The position numbers and the translations under genes are program-made. Below are positions 36,331-48,394 of a stretch of DNA of 64,000 nucleotides, piece by piece. Position 1 is the first letter of the stretch, and each line of letters begins with the position of its first letter. Origin of the DNA: Epiperipatus broadwayi (taxonomy: Eukaryota; Onychophora; Udeonychophora; Euonychophora; Peripatidae); NCBI GenBank assembly GCA_028023455.1, contig JAQFVV010012405.1, forward strand, positions 6,097,334 through 6,161,333. Reading direction: 5' to 3'. The notes below the pieces were generated by a model that did not search any database, was not told where the DNA came from, and was given only the letters and a program-made list of their open reading frames with translations.

Positions 36331-36816
36331 GATTGTTTTAACAAACAACGTTTTAAAAGCTTTAGGAGATATTTAAGAACTATTATATACAAGTGAAAAT
36401 TATGACTAAAAATAAATGCTAAAACAAAAACGAAATAATAATGTTGGTTTGCTCAGTAATGAAAGAAATTGATAACTGCAAAGAATCTTGATCAGATTTT
36501 CAGTACAAAAGAAAACATAATGGATAAAATTAATTGTGGAGGTAAATTTATATGAAGTCATAAGCTTGAAAAGTAACATTTTAAAAAATAAATGTTTTCA
36601 CAGACTTCAGATCACTGAACAAACTATCAAGAAATATATGATGGGAATAACAAAGAGAAATTTATAAGAGAAATATAGGAACAAAAGCATAAGCAGGTAT
36701 CATTGAAAGAATCAAGGTGCTAAAGTGAAGCTAGGACAGACATGTTATGAGATGAAATGGCAACAACTAGATATTTTAGTTTAAACTAGCTTCTAATAAT
36801 AATTTGTATTAATAAT

Positions 36817-37635
36817 TGTTATGTCCACCAGTTATAATACTCGTTGGTGAACAATCTAAGCAGTAAGCTAACCTTGCCCTGCCTATATATGCATACAATA
36901 ATTATAATCACAAAGACTAACGCCAGTAGAATAAGAAAAACAGATTTAATTACAATACACTAATATATACATATTTACACTAATACATTAAAACAATCAT
37001 TATATATTTATATCAACAAACCCGAAGGTATACCAAAATAATAATAAAGATCTATGTGACCTACTTTATAGTCCCTATGCAGACTCTTGGATGTTTGGAG
37101 GCCAGCAGTTCACTCTGGAGCTACTGTGCTAAATAAGCGATGTTCAGCACCTTCCCCAGTTCATCTGCATCAGTAGAGCTTCCAGTTGTAAGTGTCCGAT
37201 GCTTTACACTTTCACTCATTTTGTCAGTCCTGATTTTCTGGATTTGATTGGTCAAATCTTGTCTGTCCTGGTCGAATCAATCCCTCACAGTTTATTTTTT
37301 GGCTTAAGTTTTACTTTGATTGATTACCCTTTGCAGCCCGATTGCTTTTTAATTAATCGTTTTGTTTATCTGCAAACTTCCTTCGTTAATTAACCTTCCT
37401 ATCTAAAAGGATTTGTTTTCTTGCTGTTTTAAAAAATAACACAGCTATTAACATATAATATTATTTTAAATTAACGAAGTATTTTTATCTTCACGTATAT
37501 CATATATATATAACTTACGTATGTATATGCGACAAATTATACACGTACATATGTTTAAATATTAAATCCCCATTTACAACATTTACTACTATTATTTCAT
37601 GTGTATGTGTATTTTAATTATACACATATATAACA
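36817..37635 (-). repeat. 3' LTR of the Ty3/gypsy element
   Basis: 819 bp, TG...CA ends, very similar to the other LTR (scattered substitutions and a 6-base length difference near 36935). Immediately right of it, on the minus strand, is a purine-rich GGGGGTAG tract suited to priming plus-strand DNA. Confidence 0.92.
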
Positions 37636-37646
37636 ATACTACCCCC

Positions 37647-37679
37647 AAGTTCGAAGATTATTTGTTAGTCTTCGAACTT
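37647..37679. promoter_or_regulatory. 11-bp perfect stem-loop beside the 3' LTR
   Basis: AAGTTCGAAGA pairs with TCTTCGAACTT around an 11-base loop, between the pol stop and the LTR. It could stabilise the transcript end or be incidental. Confidence 0.5.
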
Positions 37680-37782
37680 AAAATATAATCATTTAAATAT
37701 TTGGGAGGGTTTATTTTCCTTTTTAGTTATTGCTGTGAATTATTTTCCATTTGCAGTGGTGACTTCTCTGTAGGAAAAATAT

Positions 37783-38767
37783 TTAATTGAAAATCAATTT
37801 CTTGGGTGGCACAAATTTCCAGTTTATTATCATTTTTAGAGTCTCATCATTTTCTGTTGTGCATAGATTTGGAATCCAGTCATCACTTTCATTTCTCCAT
37901 AGTTGATTCACATGTTTCTTTAATATCTTACCATCGCCCATGCGAACTGTCTCTTGTTTTGACTGCTGGCGAATAACTTCCCATGGAAACCATCAATTTT
38001 TTAGTGTGTTCTTTACCCACACTCTCGTTTGTGGCTGGAATTTATATGAACAACTCTGTTGTTTGTCTCGTTGTTTTGTTGGCACTATTTTTGCAAGTTT
38101 CGTTCACAGTTTTCTGCCTAAATATATTTCCGCTGGTGATTTGCCAGATTTGGCCACTGGAGTAGAATGCTGGTGGAGAAGAGCAGTCAATACAGCTTCA
38201 TTGATTTTCATTTCCCCCATTTTGTTATAGCTGACTTGAGGCTTTGCACAGCTCTTTCAGCCAGTCCATTTGACTGGGGATGGGGGGTGAGTAGATTTTT
38301 ATTTACCTATCTTGCATTGTCTCTGCAAACTTTTCTGATGTGAAACTTGTTCCATTATCTGAGACAGTTTCTGGGAACCCGTGATGAGCAAAAATCTCTT
38401 ATAGAGTGCTAACTGTTACCTCTGTGCTGGTATTTTTCACTATTTTATACTCAGCCCACCCTGAATATGAATTGACTACAACTAGAAATAAATGGCCTTC
38501 AAATGGACTGCAGTGGTCTATATGGATTCATTGCCATGGGTTGTCTTCTTTTGGCCATGTTTCAAAAGTCGATGGGGGTGCTCTAGTGCACTGTTGGTAG
38601 TTCTCACATTTCTTTCTATATCTTTCTATATTTACATTGATGATTGGCCACCATATGATGCTATGGGCTAGGGATTTTGCCCTCACAATGCCCAGATGTC
38701 CCTCATGAAGCAAGTTTAATATTTCTTGTCTCCCCACCACAGGTATCAGCACTTGGTTGCTCCTCAA
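37783..38767 (-). pseudogene. Ty3/gypsy integrase region
   Basis: HHCC zinc finger: HEGHLGIVRAK, then KKCENYQQC. The catalytic core begins after an in-frame stop near 38530: HIDHCSPFEGHLF (first Asp), GFPETVSDNGTSF (second Asp). The C-terminal part (VRMGDGKILKKHVNQLW) ends near 37783. Several stops. When intact it joins the cDNA to host DNA. Confidence 0.85.
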
Positions 38768-39289
38768 AATGCATCCTTTACATACAGATAGCTGTTCACA
38801 GGTGTTCCATAATTGTTTGTGGAGAAAACTTGAATGTTTGTTTGGCCATCCTCCTTTGATCTTATTTTATTATCCATTAATGTCATCTTTTTCTGTCCAT
38901 CGAGCTACAATTTTGCTACTTAGGTTTTACTTTTGAAAAACATCTATATAATTTATTTCTTTTTCTAATACTGGTGCTTCATCAAGATCGGGCATGTGTG
39001 ATAATGTGTCTATGTGCCCAATTTGTTTTCCCTTTTTGTATTCCAGATGGTAATCATAGCCTGTGAGAACATTAAGCCAATGTAACATTCATGGGCTCAA
39101 ATGATCAGGTATATGTTTATTTCCGAATATTCCCAGCAGTGGTTTATGATCGGTTATAATAGTAAATTTCCTCCCATACAGATATTGGTGAAATTTTTTA
39201 ACTCCAAACAAAATTGCGAGCACTTCCGTGTCCAACTGGCTATAGGTTTTTTCTGCCTTGGACAATATGCATGAAGCATATGTTAGGGG

Positions 39290-40029
39290 TCACTCTTCCA
39301 ATTGGGATGGGTGACTTAGTACTGCCCTGACCCCAAATTCAGATGTGTCAGTGGTCAACATAATTTCCAGATCACTGTTATAATGTACTAATAATTTCTC
39401 TGAAGTAAGCAGCGCTTTAGTGCGAATAAATGCCATTTGTTCTTGCTTGTCCCATTTCCATTTCTGGTTTTTCCTCAGTAGATTATATAAAGGAGTGGCC
39501 ACATGGGCTTTTTCTTTTAAAAAAAGTTTCAAAAAAATTTACCAAGCCTAGGAAAGCTTGTAGTTGCTTCATGTTTGTGGGTCTTGGTGCTTCTGCTATT
39601 GATTTAGCCTTTTTGGGGGAAGGGGATGTGCAGCTTCTCGATATAATGTGGCCCATGAATTTTAATTTCCTTAGTTTTCCAGATGCATTTTTCAGTATTC
39701 AGCTTTGCGCCAAACTCATTTAGCCATTCACATATTTTATCTACTCGTTTTTTACATTTGTCTGTGGTCCCTGTTATGAGGATGTTGTCAAAATATGATA
39801 TGACACCATCCAATCCATTGAGGAGTGTTTCGATTTTCGACTGAAATATGCTAAGAGCGGACATTATTCCGAATGGTAGTCTTTTATATTTGTATAGCCC
39901 AAGATCCATAGTAATTGTCAGTATTCTGGATGCTTCCTCTGTTACTGGTATTTGATGGAATGCAGCATTAAGATCTAACTTCATAAAGAAATTAGATTTT
40001 TTGCAATGAAGCAATAACTTCTCTAGCAT
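39290..40029 (-). pseudogene. Ty3/gypsy reverse transcriptase and RNase H start
   Basis: KLDLNAAFHQIPV (motif A), RLPFGIMSALSIFQ (motif B), GVISYFDNILITG (motif C). The catalytic Asp pair of motif C has become Asp-Asn, so polymerase activity would be lost even without the frameshifts. 39290-39532 continues with the connection domain (ATPLYNLLRKNQKWKW) and the start of RNase H (LTTDTSEFGVRAVLSH). Confidence 0.88.
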
Positions 40030-40183
40030 TTGGTACAGGGCATGTGCTCTTGTTTAGTGCTTTATTTATAGTTACCCTGTAATCCCCACACAAGTGTATC
40101 TGACCATTAGGTTTAGTTATGATGACTACTGGGTGGCCCAATCTTATATTTTCATGAGTTCCAACACCCTTTTCTTGATGAGG

Positions 40184-40690
40184 TCATCGATTTCTTTTTC
40201 TACTTTTACTGAACGGTACCTTTCTAGATTTGCAAATTATGGGTAGAGCTGATGTGCTCATTTCTAATGATACTGGCTCAGTTTTAATAATTTTTGGCTC
40301 CCCATTAAATAAATTTGGAAATTTATTTATCATTTCTTTTTCCAACTCGACATTTTGTACTAATGTCAATCTAATCCCTAATTTATTAAACCACTCATGT
40401 CCGATTAATGGATTTATCAGGGCATGTACTATATATAATGGTAAATTGACAATTTTACCCTCTACTCTGTTTACTGGAGCTTTAACCATGCCCTTTATTT
40501 TAATAGCATTGCCATTTACGTCTAACGCTTTCATGTCAGTTTTTATTATTTTGGGTTTTTGCTTACAAATTTCTGTAACGATCTGCTATTTGCATAGTGA
40601 AATTAGGGTTATACCGCTCCCAATGTCCACTTCCATGTCTATAGGGTGATCGTATATTTTAACTTTTATAATTATTTTATCATCAAGTCC
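40184..40690 (-). pseudogene. Ty3/gypsy protease and linker
   Basis: The active-site segment reads MEVDIGSGITLIS near 40630, where D-T/S-G is expected, so Thr has become Ile. Then LPLYIVHALINPLIGHEWF (flap and core) and a linker to the polymerase (NKFPNLFNGEPKIIKTEPV). A stop after LISLCK breaks the frame. Confidence 0.8.
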
Positions 40691-40703
40691 GGTTGCTGTA
40701 TTG

Positions 40704-41514
40704 TTAATTGTTGTAAACTTTTTTCCCCTGTAATTTACAGTTAGGACTATTTCTTGGTGTGTAGTGTTTCATTTTGTTCTCTCCAACACATGTTTTGCCT
40801 ATGCCCCTTCTTATTACATAATTTACATTGTTCTCATCTAAAATAGCAATCAGTGGCTTATGCCCTTTTTTTCCATAACAAAAACAGATAACAGGGTTTC
40901 TACTATTATTGCCATTACTTTCATTATTTTCTGTGGATTTCTGTTCCACTGTTTTGAAAGTTTTGTAAACTTCAGTCTGCTTATTTCCCCATTATTGAAT
41001 TCTTCGTATTTTTTGGACTGTTCCAAGATGAGCTCATAGGCTTTGCTACATTTGATTGCCTCCGTATAATTGATATTTGTTACTGACAGTAGCTGTTGCT
41101 GTAAGATGTCACTGTTTATGCCTGTCAGGAACTGTTCAAGGAGAGGTTCATCTAAGTAGGAATCATACCTGCAGTCTTTAGCTAACACTCACAGTGAACA
41201 GTCAAAATCCTTAATTGTTTCATCTCTAGCTTGCCAACGATGGTGGAACTGTAGTTTAGCAACATGATGCAAAGAAGTGGGGTTAAAATAATTACCCAAT
41301 TGCTCTTTGAAGTTACTGTATGAGCGTTGCAATTTGCAATTTTTATAACTGCTTTACCCATGAAACATAATACGGTGGCTACTTTGTACTTCTCATCTTC
41401 GACTCTATTAATAAAAAGATATTTTTCTATGTGTTCAACATACAATGGCCAACTGCTCATCTCATTTACATTGAATTTGCCAATGGCCATATGCAATTTA
41501 TCCATTATACCCAA
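40704..41514 (-). pseudogene. Ty3/gypsy gag
   Basis: Begins MGIMDKLHMAIGKFNV, then the capsid-like SSWPLYVEHIEKYLFINRVE, EPLLEQFLTGINSDILQQQL and a decayed zinc knuckle (ICFCYGKKGHK). Three overlapping frames are needed to read it, so at least two frameshifts. Matches the gag type of K02A2.6-like Ty3 elements. Confidence 0.82.
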
Positions 41515-41592
41515 ATATTTTACTTAAAAAAAAACTTTTGAGTAAGTGGCAAATAACAATTTTAATGCATACTACTCTAGCTTTACTAGGCT

Positions 41593-41613
41593 CGAACTCT
41601 TGACTGTGCCAAA
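41593..41613 (-). promoter_or_regulatory. primer binding site of the Ty3/gypsy element
   Basis: The minus strand, starting two or three bases after the 5' LTR, reads TGGCACAGTCAAGAGTTCGA. It begins TGG as required to pair with a tRNA CCA end, and includes a T-arm-like GTTCGA. The tRNA isoacceptor is not assigned. Confidence 0.7.
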
Positions 41614-42422
41614 TGTTATATCCACCAGTTATAATACTCACTGGTGAACAATCTATGCAAATAATCTAATCTTGCCCTGCTTATATATGCATACAATAAT
41701 TATAATCACAAAGACTAACACCAGCAGAATAACAGATTTAATTACAATACACTAATATATACATATTTACACTAATACATTAAAACAATCATTATATATT
41801 TATATCAACAAACCTGAAGGTATACCAAAATAATAATAAAGATCTATGCAACCTACTTTAGAGTCCCTATGCTGACTCTTGGATGTTAGGAGGCCAGCAG
41901 TCTGCTCTGGAGCTACCGTGCTAAATAAGTGATGTTTAGCGCCTTTCCCAGTTCATCTGCATCGGTAGAGCTTCCAGTTGTAAGTGTCTGATGCTTTACA
42001 CTTTTACTCATTTTGTCAGTCCTGATTTTCTGGATTTGATTGGTCAAATCTTGTCCGCCCTGGTTGAATCAATCCCTCCCAGTTTACTTTTTGGCTTAAG
42101 TTTTACTTTGATTGATTACCCTTTGCAGCTCGATTGCTTTTTAATTAATCATCTTGTTTATCTGCAAAGTTCCTTCGTTAATTAACCTTCCTATCTAAAA
42201 GGATTTGTTTTCTTGCTGTTTTAAAAAGTAACACAGCTATTAACGTATAATATTATTTTAAATTAACGAAGTATTTTTATCTTCACGTATATATATATAA
42301 CTTACGTATGTATATGCGATAAATTATACACGTACATACATTTAAATATTAAATCCCCATTTACAACATTTACTACTATTATTTTGTGTATATGTGTATT
42401 TTAATTATACACATACATAACA
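41614..42422 (-). repeat. 5' LTR of the Ty3/gypsy element
   Basis: 809 bp, TGTTAT...ATAACA. On the minus strand it supplies the promoter and transcript start. Divergence from the 3' LTR is low by eye (a few per cent), so the insertion is moderately young. Confidence 0.92.
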
Positions 42423-42430
42423 GTAATTCA

Positions 42431-42660
42431 TTAGATTAGAGATTATCCAATAACGAATAATATTTCTGCAGTGTAATATTCACTAAACCACTCTCAAGCA
42501 AGGTAAGGGATTGGTTTCTGTCTACTTTTAACACTTTGTGGATGGATGTAATCATAAACATATGACCAAGGACTTGAAAAAGATCTTTGATCTCCAAGAT
42601 GCATATTTCACGCTGAACCAGCTCTCGCCAATTGGCCTAGATAACAATCTCTTCCACATA
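42431..42660 (-). mobile_element. truncated inverted-repeat element with ribozyme relic
   Basis: Starts with the terminal repeat TTAGATTAGAGATTATCC shared with the full element at 45524-45782, in inverse orientation, and carries a degraded family 2 hammerhead on the minus strand. The other end is missing. The Ty3 element inserted about 8 bases from its tip. Confidence 0.65.
42593..42636 (-). ncRNA. hammerhead relic, family 2
   Basis: CCAA/UUGG stem I, stem II GCU-GGUUC-AGC, GAAA and a UGCA-type stem III are kept. The core reads UUGGCGA instead of CUGANGA, so inactive. Confidence 0.5.
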
Positions 42661-44190
42661 TCTTTATCATTGTTCAGTACATATATATAGATAGTGAAAT
42701 AGTATATTCTTACAGACTATACATTTCACCTGTTTTACCTCAAACTCTCTGTTCTAATTTTAAAACCCCTTGAGTACATGTACATCAACATAAACATCAT
42801 TATATATGTAAGAACAATCTGTGATATATTATCGGTTTATGTATATTACTGTGTATCGGTATTTAAAATGTAAATCTTTTTTAAAATTATAGATTTGTTA
42901 TTTTAAACAGTCAATTCATTAGGTTCATTGAGAATCACATATATGTATAAAATCCACCTAGTATCAGTATATATATATATAATGAAATGTTATTTAAAAG
43001 ATTTGCTAAATTTCTAGGTTTAATTTAAAATATTGTCAATAAAAATCACGCCAAGCACCTGGTTACAAAATAATGCATAGGCTAAGTTTTAAATTTCTAT
43101 TTTTGCAATAATATTTTCAAAACTGAAGCTTAATCAATAACAAAACACACTGAACCAGTACAATTTTAGGTCCCTTTGAGAATCGAATGGCTAAACCAAG
43201 CTACATTTATTTGATTTACAAATTTAAATTTGAAATTGTAAACAAGTCCTAATGGATTCACCTTACCATGAATCCAGATTGTAGGAAAATAATATAGAAT
43301 TTGAAATTAGTATAAATAGCCTATATTTTGACAATTTAAAAAGAGTCTGTAAACTTTATATGTGTGTTCCTACCAAAATCCATGACTGGGAGAATGGTCA
43401 TCTTGAACTCCGTGCTACATGCTGCCATGGTGTGTGATCATCATCACTGGGATGGACAGTTCCAGACACAGCCTGCTATTGAGAGAAGCCTCTACCACCA
43501 AGCAACCTAGCCAGAGAAGAGTGCCACAATGCCTACCTCCAAGTGGCTGATGTCCAAGCTGCAGAAGATTGGTAATATTTCTTCATAAACCACACAGCTC
43601 TTAAATTAGTTTTTAAACTGTAAAATTAAATATTAAGCTAGCTACTGTAAATCCAATGAATGTTCATTCTTAATTATTTATTCGTTTAAACTTAAATCAT
43701 TTCTAAAATTAAAACTGTAGAACTTTCCTGAATCTTAATTAATGTAATGCACCCTTAACCTAAATAACTGGAACCAATTATTATATAAATTCTTTATAAC
43801 TGCAGTTATGCCTATAACTATTGTCTTAGTTATTTCATTTTCATTTATATTAATATATGTTCTGATATGCCAATATTTTGAGGCAGTGAATAATTATTTT
43901 AGTAAAATTTTAAAGGAGAAATCATTATAAGCCCTCCAGCATAATATTTAAGAATGCTACTTAGCATAAGTAAATCACTGCTCCAAAATCCTATTCTGAA
44001 AGATAAGAGCTGATCACTACGTGCTCATTGTTATCATTATGTTATTGATATTATAGTTTTTAAGAACTGTATATCAAGTTATTAAACTTATTTTACTTAG
44101 AAGTAAGATGCTATTTAAGGATGATATTAAAAGTATATTTTTAAATGTTGTTAAGGCTGTTAAATATACTTACTCCTCCCTAATTTAGTC

Positions 44191-44221
<31 letters not shown>

Positions 44222-45520
44222 TTCAGGATATTAGCTAGATTAATGATTTAGTTAACCTTTTAAATTAGCATGATTTCTATATGCTAATCTAAGAACTGAA
44301 TTGAGTTAGTTTTAATAGATAGAAATTATCTATTTAGCAACATTATTTAAATAATTAATTATATATACATATTTGTATTATCTATGCATTGTGAGTGTGT
44401 CTTTACTAAGCACTCAAGTGTGCACTAACATCTTGCTATGCCTTTCTAACAGGCTAGTGGTGGCGGCTGTTTCCATCGACACAGTTTGGTGATGGTTATC
44501 CTTAGAATTGGAACATGAGGGTACAGACCATGCTCAATGCCTGTCTGACTTCCCAAACTGATATGTTCTGTCATATTATACTAGCAAGCTGTTCGGTCTT
44601 AGGGCATTGAGTATTTGATAAGCCCATGAACAATTACTCACACTATGATCTTATTTTAGTGTTAATGTGATAATCTGTAGATGCAAACCTAAAGGTAACC
44701 AGTTTTTCTCCTCATTATTAACATTTCAGCATTAATCTGAACCCATAATCTAGGTTATCAGATTGAATTGGTATATTGCCCTTATTAATTAATCCTTTGT
44801 AATGTATTTAGAATAATCAGCTTAATGCTGGATATAATAATTATCCTAGCTAGGGTTTGACTTATAACACTGACAAACCTAAGAATGGTTTCGTACATCA
44901 AAATATAATAGGCATGATTTATTACCCACAAATACTTGTATAAATTAAGTTAAATACCTCAAGATGAAATTGCTGTATTAAATTCATCTCATCATTTCTG
45001 TAATGACTGTGTGCATTAATTATATATGTATCTTAACCTAAGTAATTAATGTTCTTTTGTTGAATTATTTTCTTTAATCATTTATTCTATTAAACCATTT
45101 AAAATTATAAGTTGTTTCATATCTTTTACTCACAATCCAACTGCAAATTGTTCAAATTTCTTATTACTAATATGTATAATATGCATTCTTTTAGTTAAGT
45201 CATAGCATGTCAAGTAGTCTATTTAGCCTTTAATTACATACAAATTTGTTAATTTTCTTTCTCCCTTTGCTCAGTTAGCTTGCTGAAGAATTGAGACTGA
45301 GTGTAACCTCATAAATGTCAGTCATAGGGTGTTAAATGATGGAATGCTAGAAAATGAGTTGAAGTTTGGTCAGATTCAAAGTCTCATCACCTCATCTAGA
45401 TCAGCCTTTGATGGATTTTTCCTGGACTGTGGATTTTGTTATGTGAATGCACAAATATGACAGTTACAATTTTGACACAAATCACTTAATGTAATTATGT
45501 TAATAATTTTTATTATTCAT
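42661..45520. other. AT-rich DNA with two GC-richer islands
   Basis: Islands at 43375-43572 and 44440-44560 stand out in composition. The first has a donor-like GTAATA after GCAGAAGATTG; the second follows an acceptor-like CTTTCTAACAG. Reading frames are short (36 codons from an ATG at 43382). A non-coding transcript, an exon pair or an old repeat are all possible; I cannot choose. Confidence 0.3.
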
Positions 45521-45523
45521 TCA

Positions 45524-45782
45524 TTAGACTAGACATTATCCAATAATGAATAATATTTCTATAGTGTAATTTTTATTACATTATGCTCTGGACCAATTGA
45601 CGAGTGTTGGTTCAGCATAAAATGTGCATTCTGGGAATCATAGATCTTTTTCATGTCTTTGGTTATATTACATTCCTCCACAAGGTGTTAAAACTGGATA
45701 GAAACCATACCTTTCATGAGATTGATATAGAGAAAATTATATTACAGAAATATTATTCTATATTGGATAATCTCTAGTCTAA
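45524..45782 (+). mobile_element. 259-bp inverted-repeat element carrying a hammerhead relic
   Basis: Terminal inverted repeats of about 50 bp (TTAGACTAGACATTATCCAA at the left, matched in inverse at the right). Inside lies a family 2 hammerhead relic followed by TCTTTTTCATGTCTTTGG and CCTCCACAAGGTGTTAAAA. Two partial relatives are at 42431 and 46380. No transposase and no clear target duplication. Confidence 0.72.
45592..45634 (+). ncRNA. hammerhead relic, family 2
   Basis: ACCAA, UUGACGA (first core base C to U), stem II UGUU-GGUUC-AGCA (one G-U pair), AAAA in place of GAAA, stem III AUG/CAU. Two core losses; inactive. Confidence 0.5.
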
Positions 45783-45879
45783 GGAATAATTAATAAAAAA
45801 ATATTAATATACTTTCTTAAATGTTTATGTCAAAGTTGTTGTGAGACAGCATATTTGACATATCAATTAAATTGTAGTA

Positions 45880-46349
<470 letters not shown>

Positions 46350-46374
46350 TAAGCAATGATAAAAATATGCTTAA

Positions 46375-46580
46375 GAAATTGTGGTCTGGGCCAACTAATG
46401 AGTGCTAATTCAGCAAGAAATGTGCATCTTGGGGATTATAGATCATTTTGACATATCTTTGGTCATATGTTTATGATTACATCCCTCCACAAAGCATTAA
46501 AAGTGGATAGAAATCAGGGCCTACCTTGCATGAGGGTTGTGTAGTGAAAAATACACTACAGAAATGTTATCTATTATTAA
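46375..46580 (+). mobile_element. partial inverted-repeat element with hammerhead
   Basis: Relative of 45524-45782: the ribozyme, then CCTCCACAAAGCATTAAAA, GTGGATAGAAATCAGGGCC and the right-end ATTATTAATC-like sequence. The left terminal repeat is lost at the microsatellite. Confidence 0.6.
46391..46432 (+). ncRNA. hammerhead ribozyme, family 2 (core G to A)
   Basis: CCAA, CUAAUGA (fifth core base A), stem II UGCU-AAUUC-AGCA, GAAA, stem III AUG-UG-CAU, triplet AUC, UUGG. Only one core position is wrong, the same change as in the 36.2 kb copy. Confidence 0.68.
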
Positions 46581-46584
46581 TCCT

Positions 46585-46745
46585 AATTGATTTGTAAAAG
46601 ATCTAGAAAAAGATACATATGGAATAGATATAATAAGAAAGTATGCTGAAGTATATGGAGAATAGAAACTGTAAATTAGAGAATTTGAATTAAACTTTGA
46701 GAGATCAGCATCCACTTGCTGATTGTAATAGTTAAAAATAATGAT
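46585..46745 (+). pseudogene. RTE-type LINE 3'-end relic
   Basis: Matches the end of copy B at low identity: TTGTAAAAGATCTAGAAAAA, ATAATAAGAAAGTATGC, GAGAGATC, ending AATAATGATGA. Confidence 0.6.
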
Positions 46746-47305
46746 GAACTGCAACTTGTTTTTCTTTTGATAAGTTTTTGGGTATAATACTATTTTGTTG
46801 CTGACTAAATTTAATTTGTATTAATAATGTCATAATAGAAATTTTTGAAAATATATCAGCATCATTTTCTTCTTAGATTAAAAAAAATTGAAATTAGAAT
46901 TGATATGTGTGCAAAGGTAGTTGCACAACCACAGAAACCCCTTGTAATAGTCAATGAAGAGACTGACCAATACCAAAACAAGTTCAGGCAATTTGGGCTT
47001 AATGATGACATTTACATTAATAATTAATTATATCACCCATTCTAAGACCATATAGTGTTAAACAATAACATTATCATAAGAAACAAAAAAAATGTGTGCA
47101 TACTTATATAAACATACTCATATTAACCTTCAAAAATTGTTACACATTGTAGTAGAGTGGTGGATTCAAGAACTAAAGTTTCCCTGATTGCAGTTCAATT
47201 TCATTACTTCTGATACTCAAACATATATGATCTTCTGAGTAACAAACCCATTGATTATTTTTAGTTAGCGATCATTTTATTTTTTAAAGCAATACCCTGC
47301 ATTGT

Positions 47306-47425
47306 TTGGCCAGTTAGTAGAGCACCCGAACTTGGGATGGTGAGATCTCAACATTGATTCTGGTGATCACAGTTCTGGTGCTCAAACTTCTTATGAATCT
47401 CAAGCAATAAAGCCATTAACCTTTT
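47306..47425 (+). repeat. tRNA-derived SINE (AATAAA-tail family)
   Basis: tRNA-like head TTGGCCAGTTAGTAGAGCAC (A box), box-B-like ACATTGATTCTGG, then TTCTGGTGCTCAAACTTCTT, ATGAATCTCAAGCAATAAAG. Relatives at 0.9, 1.3, 4.2, 51.6 and 51.8 kb. Confidence 0.7.
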
Positions 47426-47669
47426 TTTAAAGCAATGTAAAAAAATTCCATTGGTCAAATAGGGTGAAGTGTTATACAATTTAAGATCAAGTTCAAAAAG
47501 TAAACTTGCAAGCCTGCTGCCACTGCTTATGGAAATGTCACTTTCTTAATTACCATAATTAATTGCCTAAAGAGTAGTTTAAAACTGGTGTTGAAATAAT
47601 GTTGTAAGTTTGACTACATTCACATCTAAAGAGAAGAAGCTGACATAGAGTCATTTACCAGGTACAGAA

Positions 47670-47745
47670 ATATATAAGGGACTTGAACTCAGACTTTCAC
47701 ATGACCCTCAACTCTCCATGCCATCTCATATTGCTGACCCACCGA
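47670..47745 (-). repeat. family 2 tail fragment (no ribozyme)
   Basis: Minus strand: box-B-like GAGTTCAAGTCCC and GGCATGGAGAGTTGAGGGTC, nearly identical to the tail of the 33.8 kb copy, truncated before the hammerhead. Confidence 0.65.
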
Positions 47746-48394
47746 CCACAAACATATTTAAGTTTATATTTGGAAAATATTATATTCATGATTTCACTAT
47801 TCACTGAAATGATGTTTCTTTAATTATCTTGATTTTTTTAATACTAAATCATAAATTCACATTTCTATTTATTATCCCAGTGTTGATTTGATAATGATCG
47901 CTGATATTCTATCGGTTAATTTTAAGCATTGACTGTGGTAATAGATTATGCTCTTACAGTTAAATTTTTATCATTATTTATCAGATTCTTCTAACATTTG
48001 TAAAATTTTGCTAGGATCCTTAACCATCTAATTATATTTCAACTTTGCCTTAAACACATGGATAAAGATATCTGAAAAGATAAAATTTAATATGATGGTT
48101 GCAAACTTACTACTCAAATTACAAAAATAAATAAATAAGATATAAAAATAAAAGCATTTAAAATCATTTGTTTTTTAAAAATAATTAACCTTTTGAAAGA
48201 TAAAAAAAGAAAATTTTTAACTTCATTTGTTATATAATAGTCTCTAAGAGCATTTTTTGAAGCTAACACAAGTAATTGATTTCAGCCTTAATTCATTTTT
48301 TCTAACCCACTCATGCAATTTCTTTATATGACTACAGCTTCCATCTATTGAAAAAACCGGAAATTAATGTATTACTACATTTTATATATAATAA

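Larger units (their letters stand above)
35100..36815 (+). pseudogene. RTE-type LINE copy F, highly decayed
   Basis: Recognisable only by alignment with copy B: AGTTATAGAAAGTCCAATTA, then AAAAAGACATTTGACTCTAT (motif A region), later ACATAATGGATAAAATTAAT and the decayed RTE 3' region. Interrupted by the family 2 repeat at about 35913-36330, and its right end by the Ty3 LTR. Older than copies A-C. Confidence 0.6.
36817..42422 (-). mobile_element. Ty3/gypsy LTR retrotransposon, complete but mutated
   Basis: Two LTRs with TGTTAT...ATAACA ends bracket a 3978-bp interior. Reading on the minus strand: 5' LTR, primer site, gag, protease, reverse transcriptase, RNase H, integrase, purine tract, 3' LTR. 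The integrase-last order marks Ty3/gypsy, and the gag resembles the K02A2.6-like group. The flanks ATAAT (36812-36816) and GTAAT (42423-42427) are a near-match 5-bp target duplication. No envelope-like gene. Frameshifts and stops in every module make it non-autonomous now. Confidence 0.93.

Noticed and set aside
37940-38230. Plus-strand ORFs of up to about 140 codons within 37.9-40.7 kb
   Set aside because: They are antisense shadows of the Ty3/gypsy pol genes, which read with clear motifs on the minus strand.
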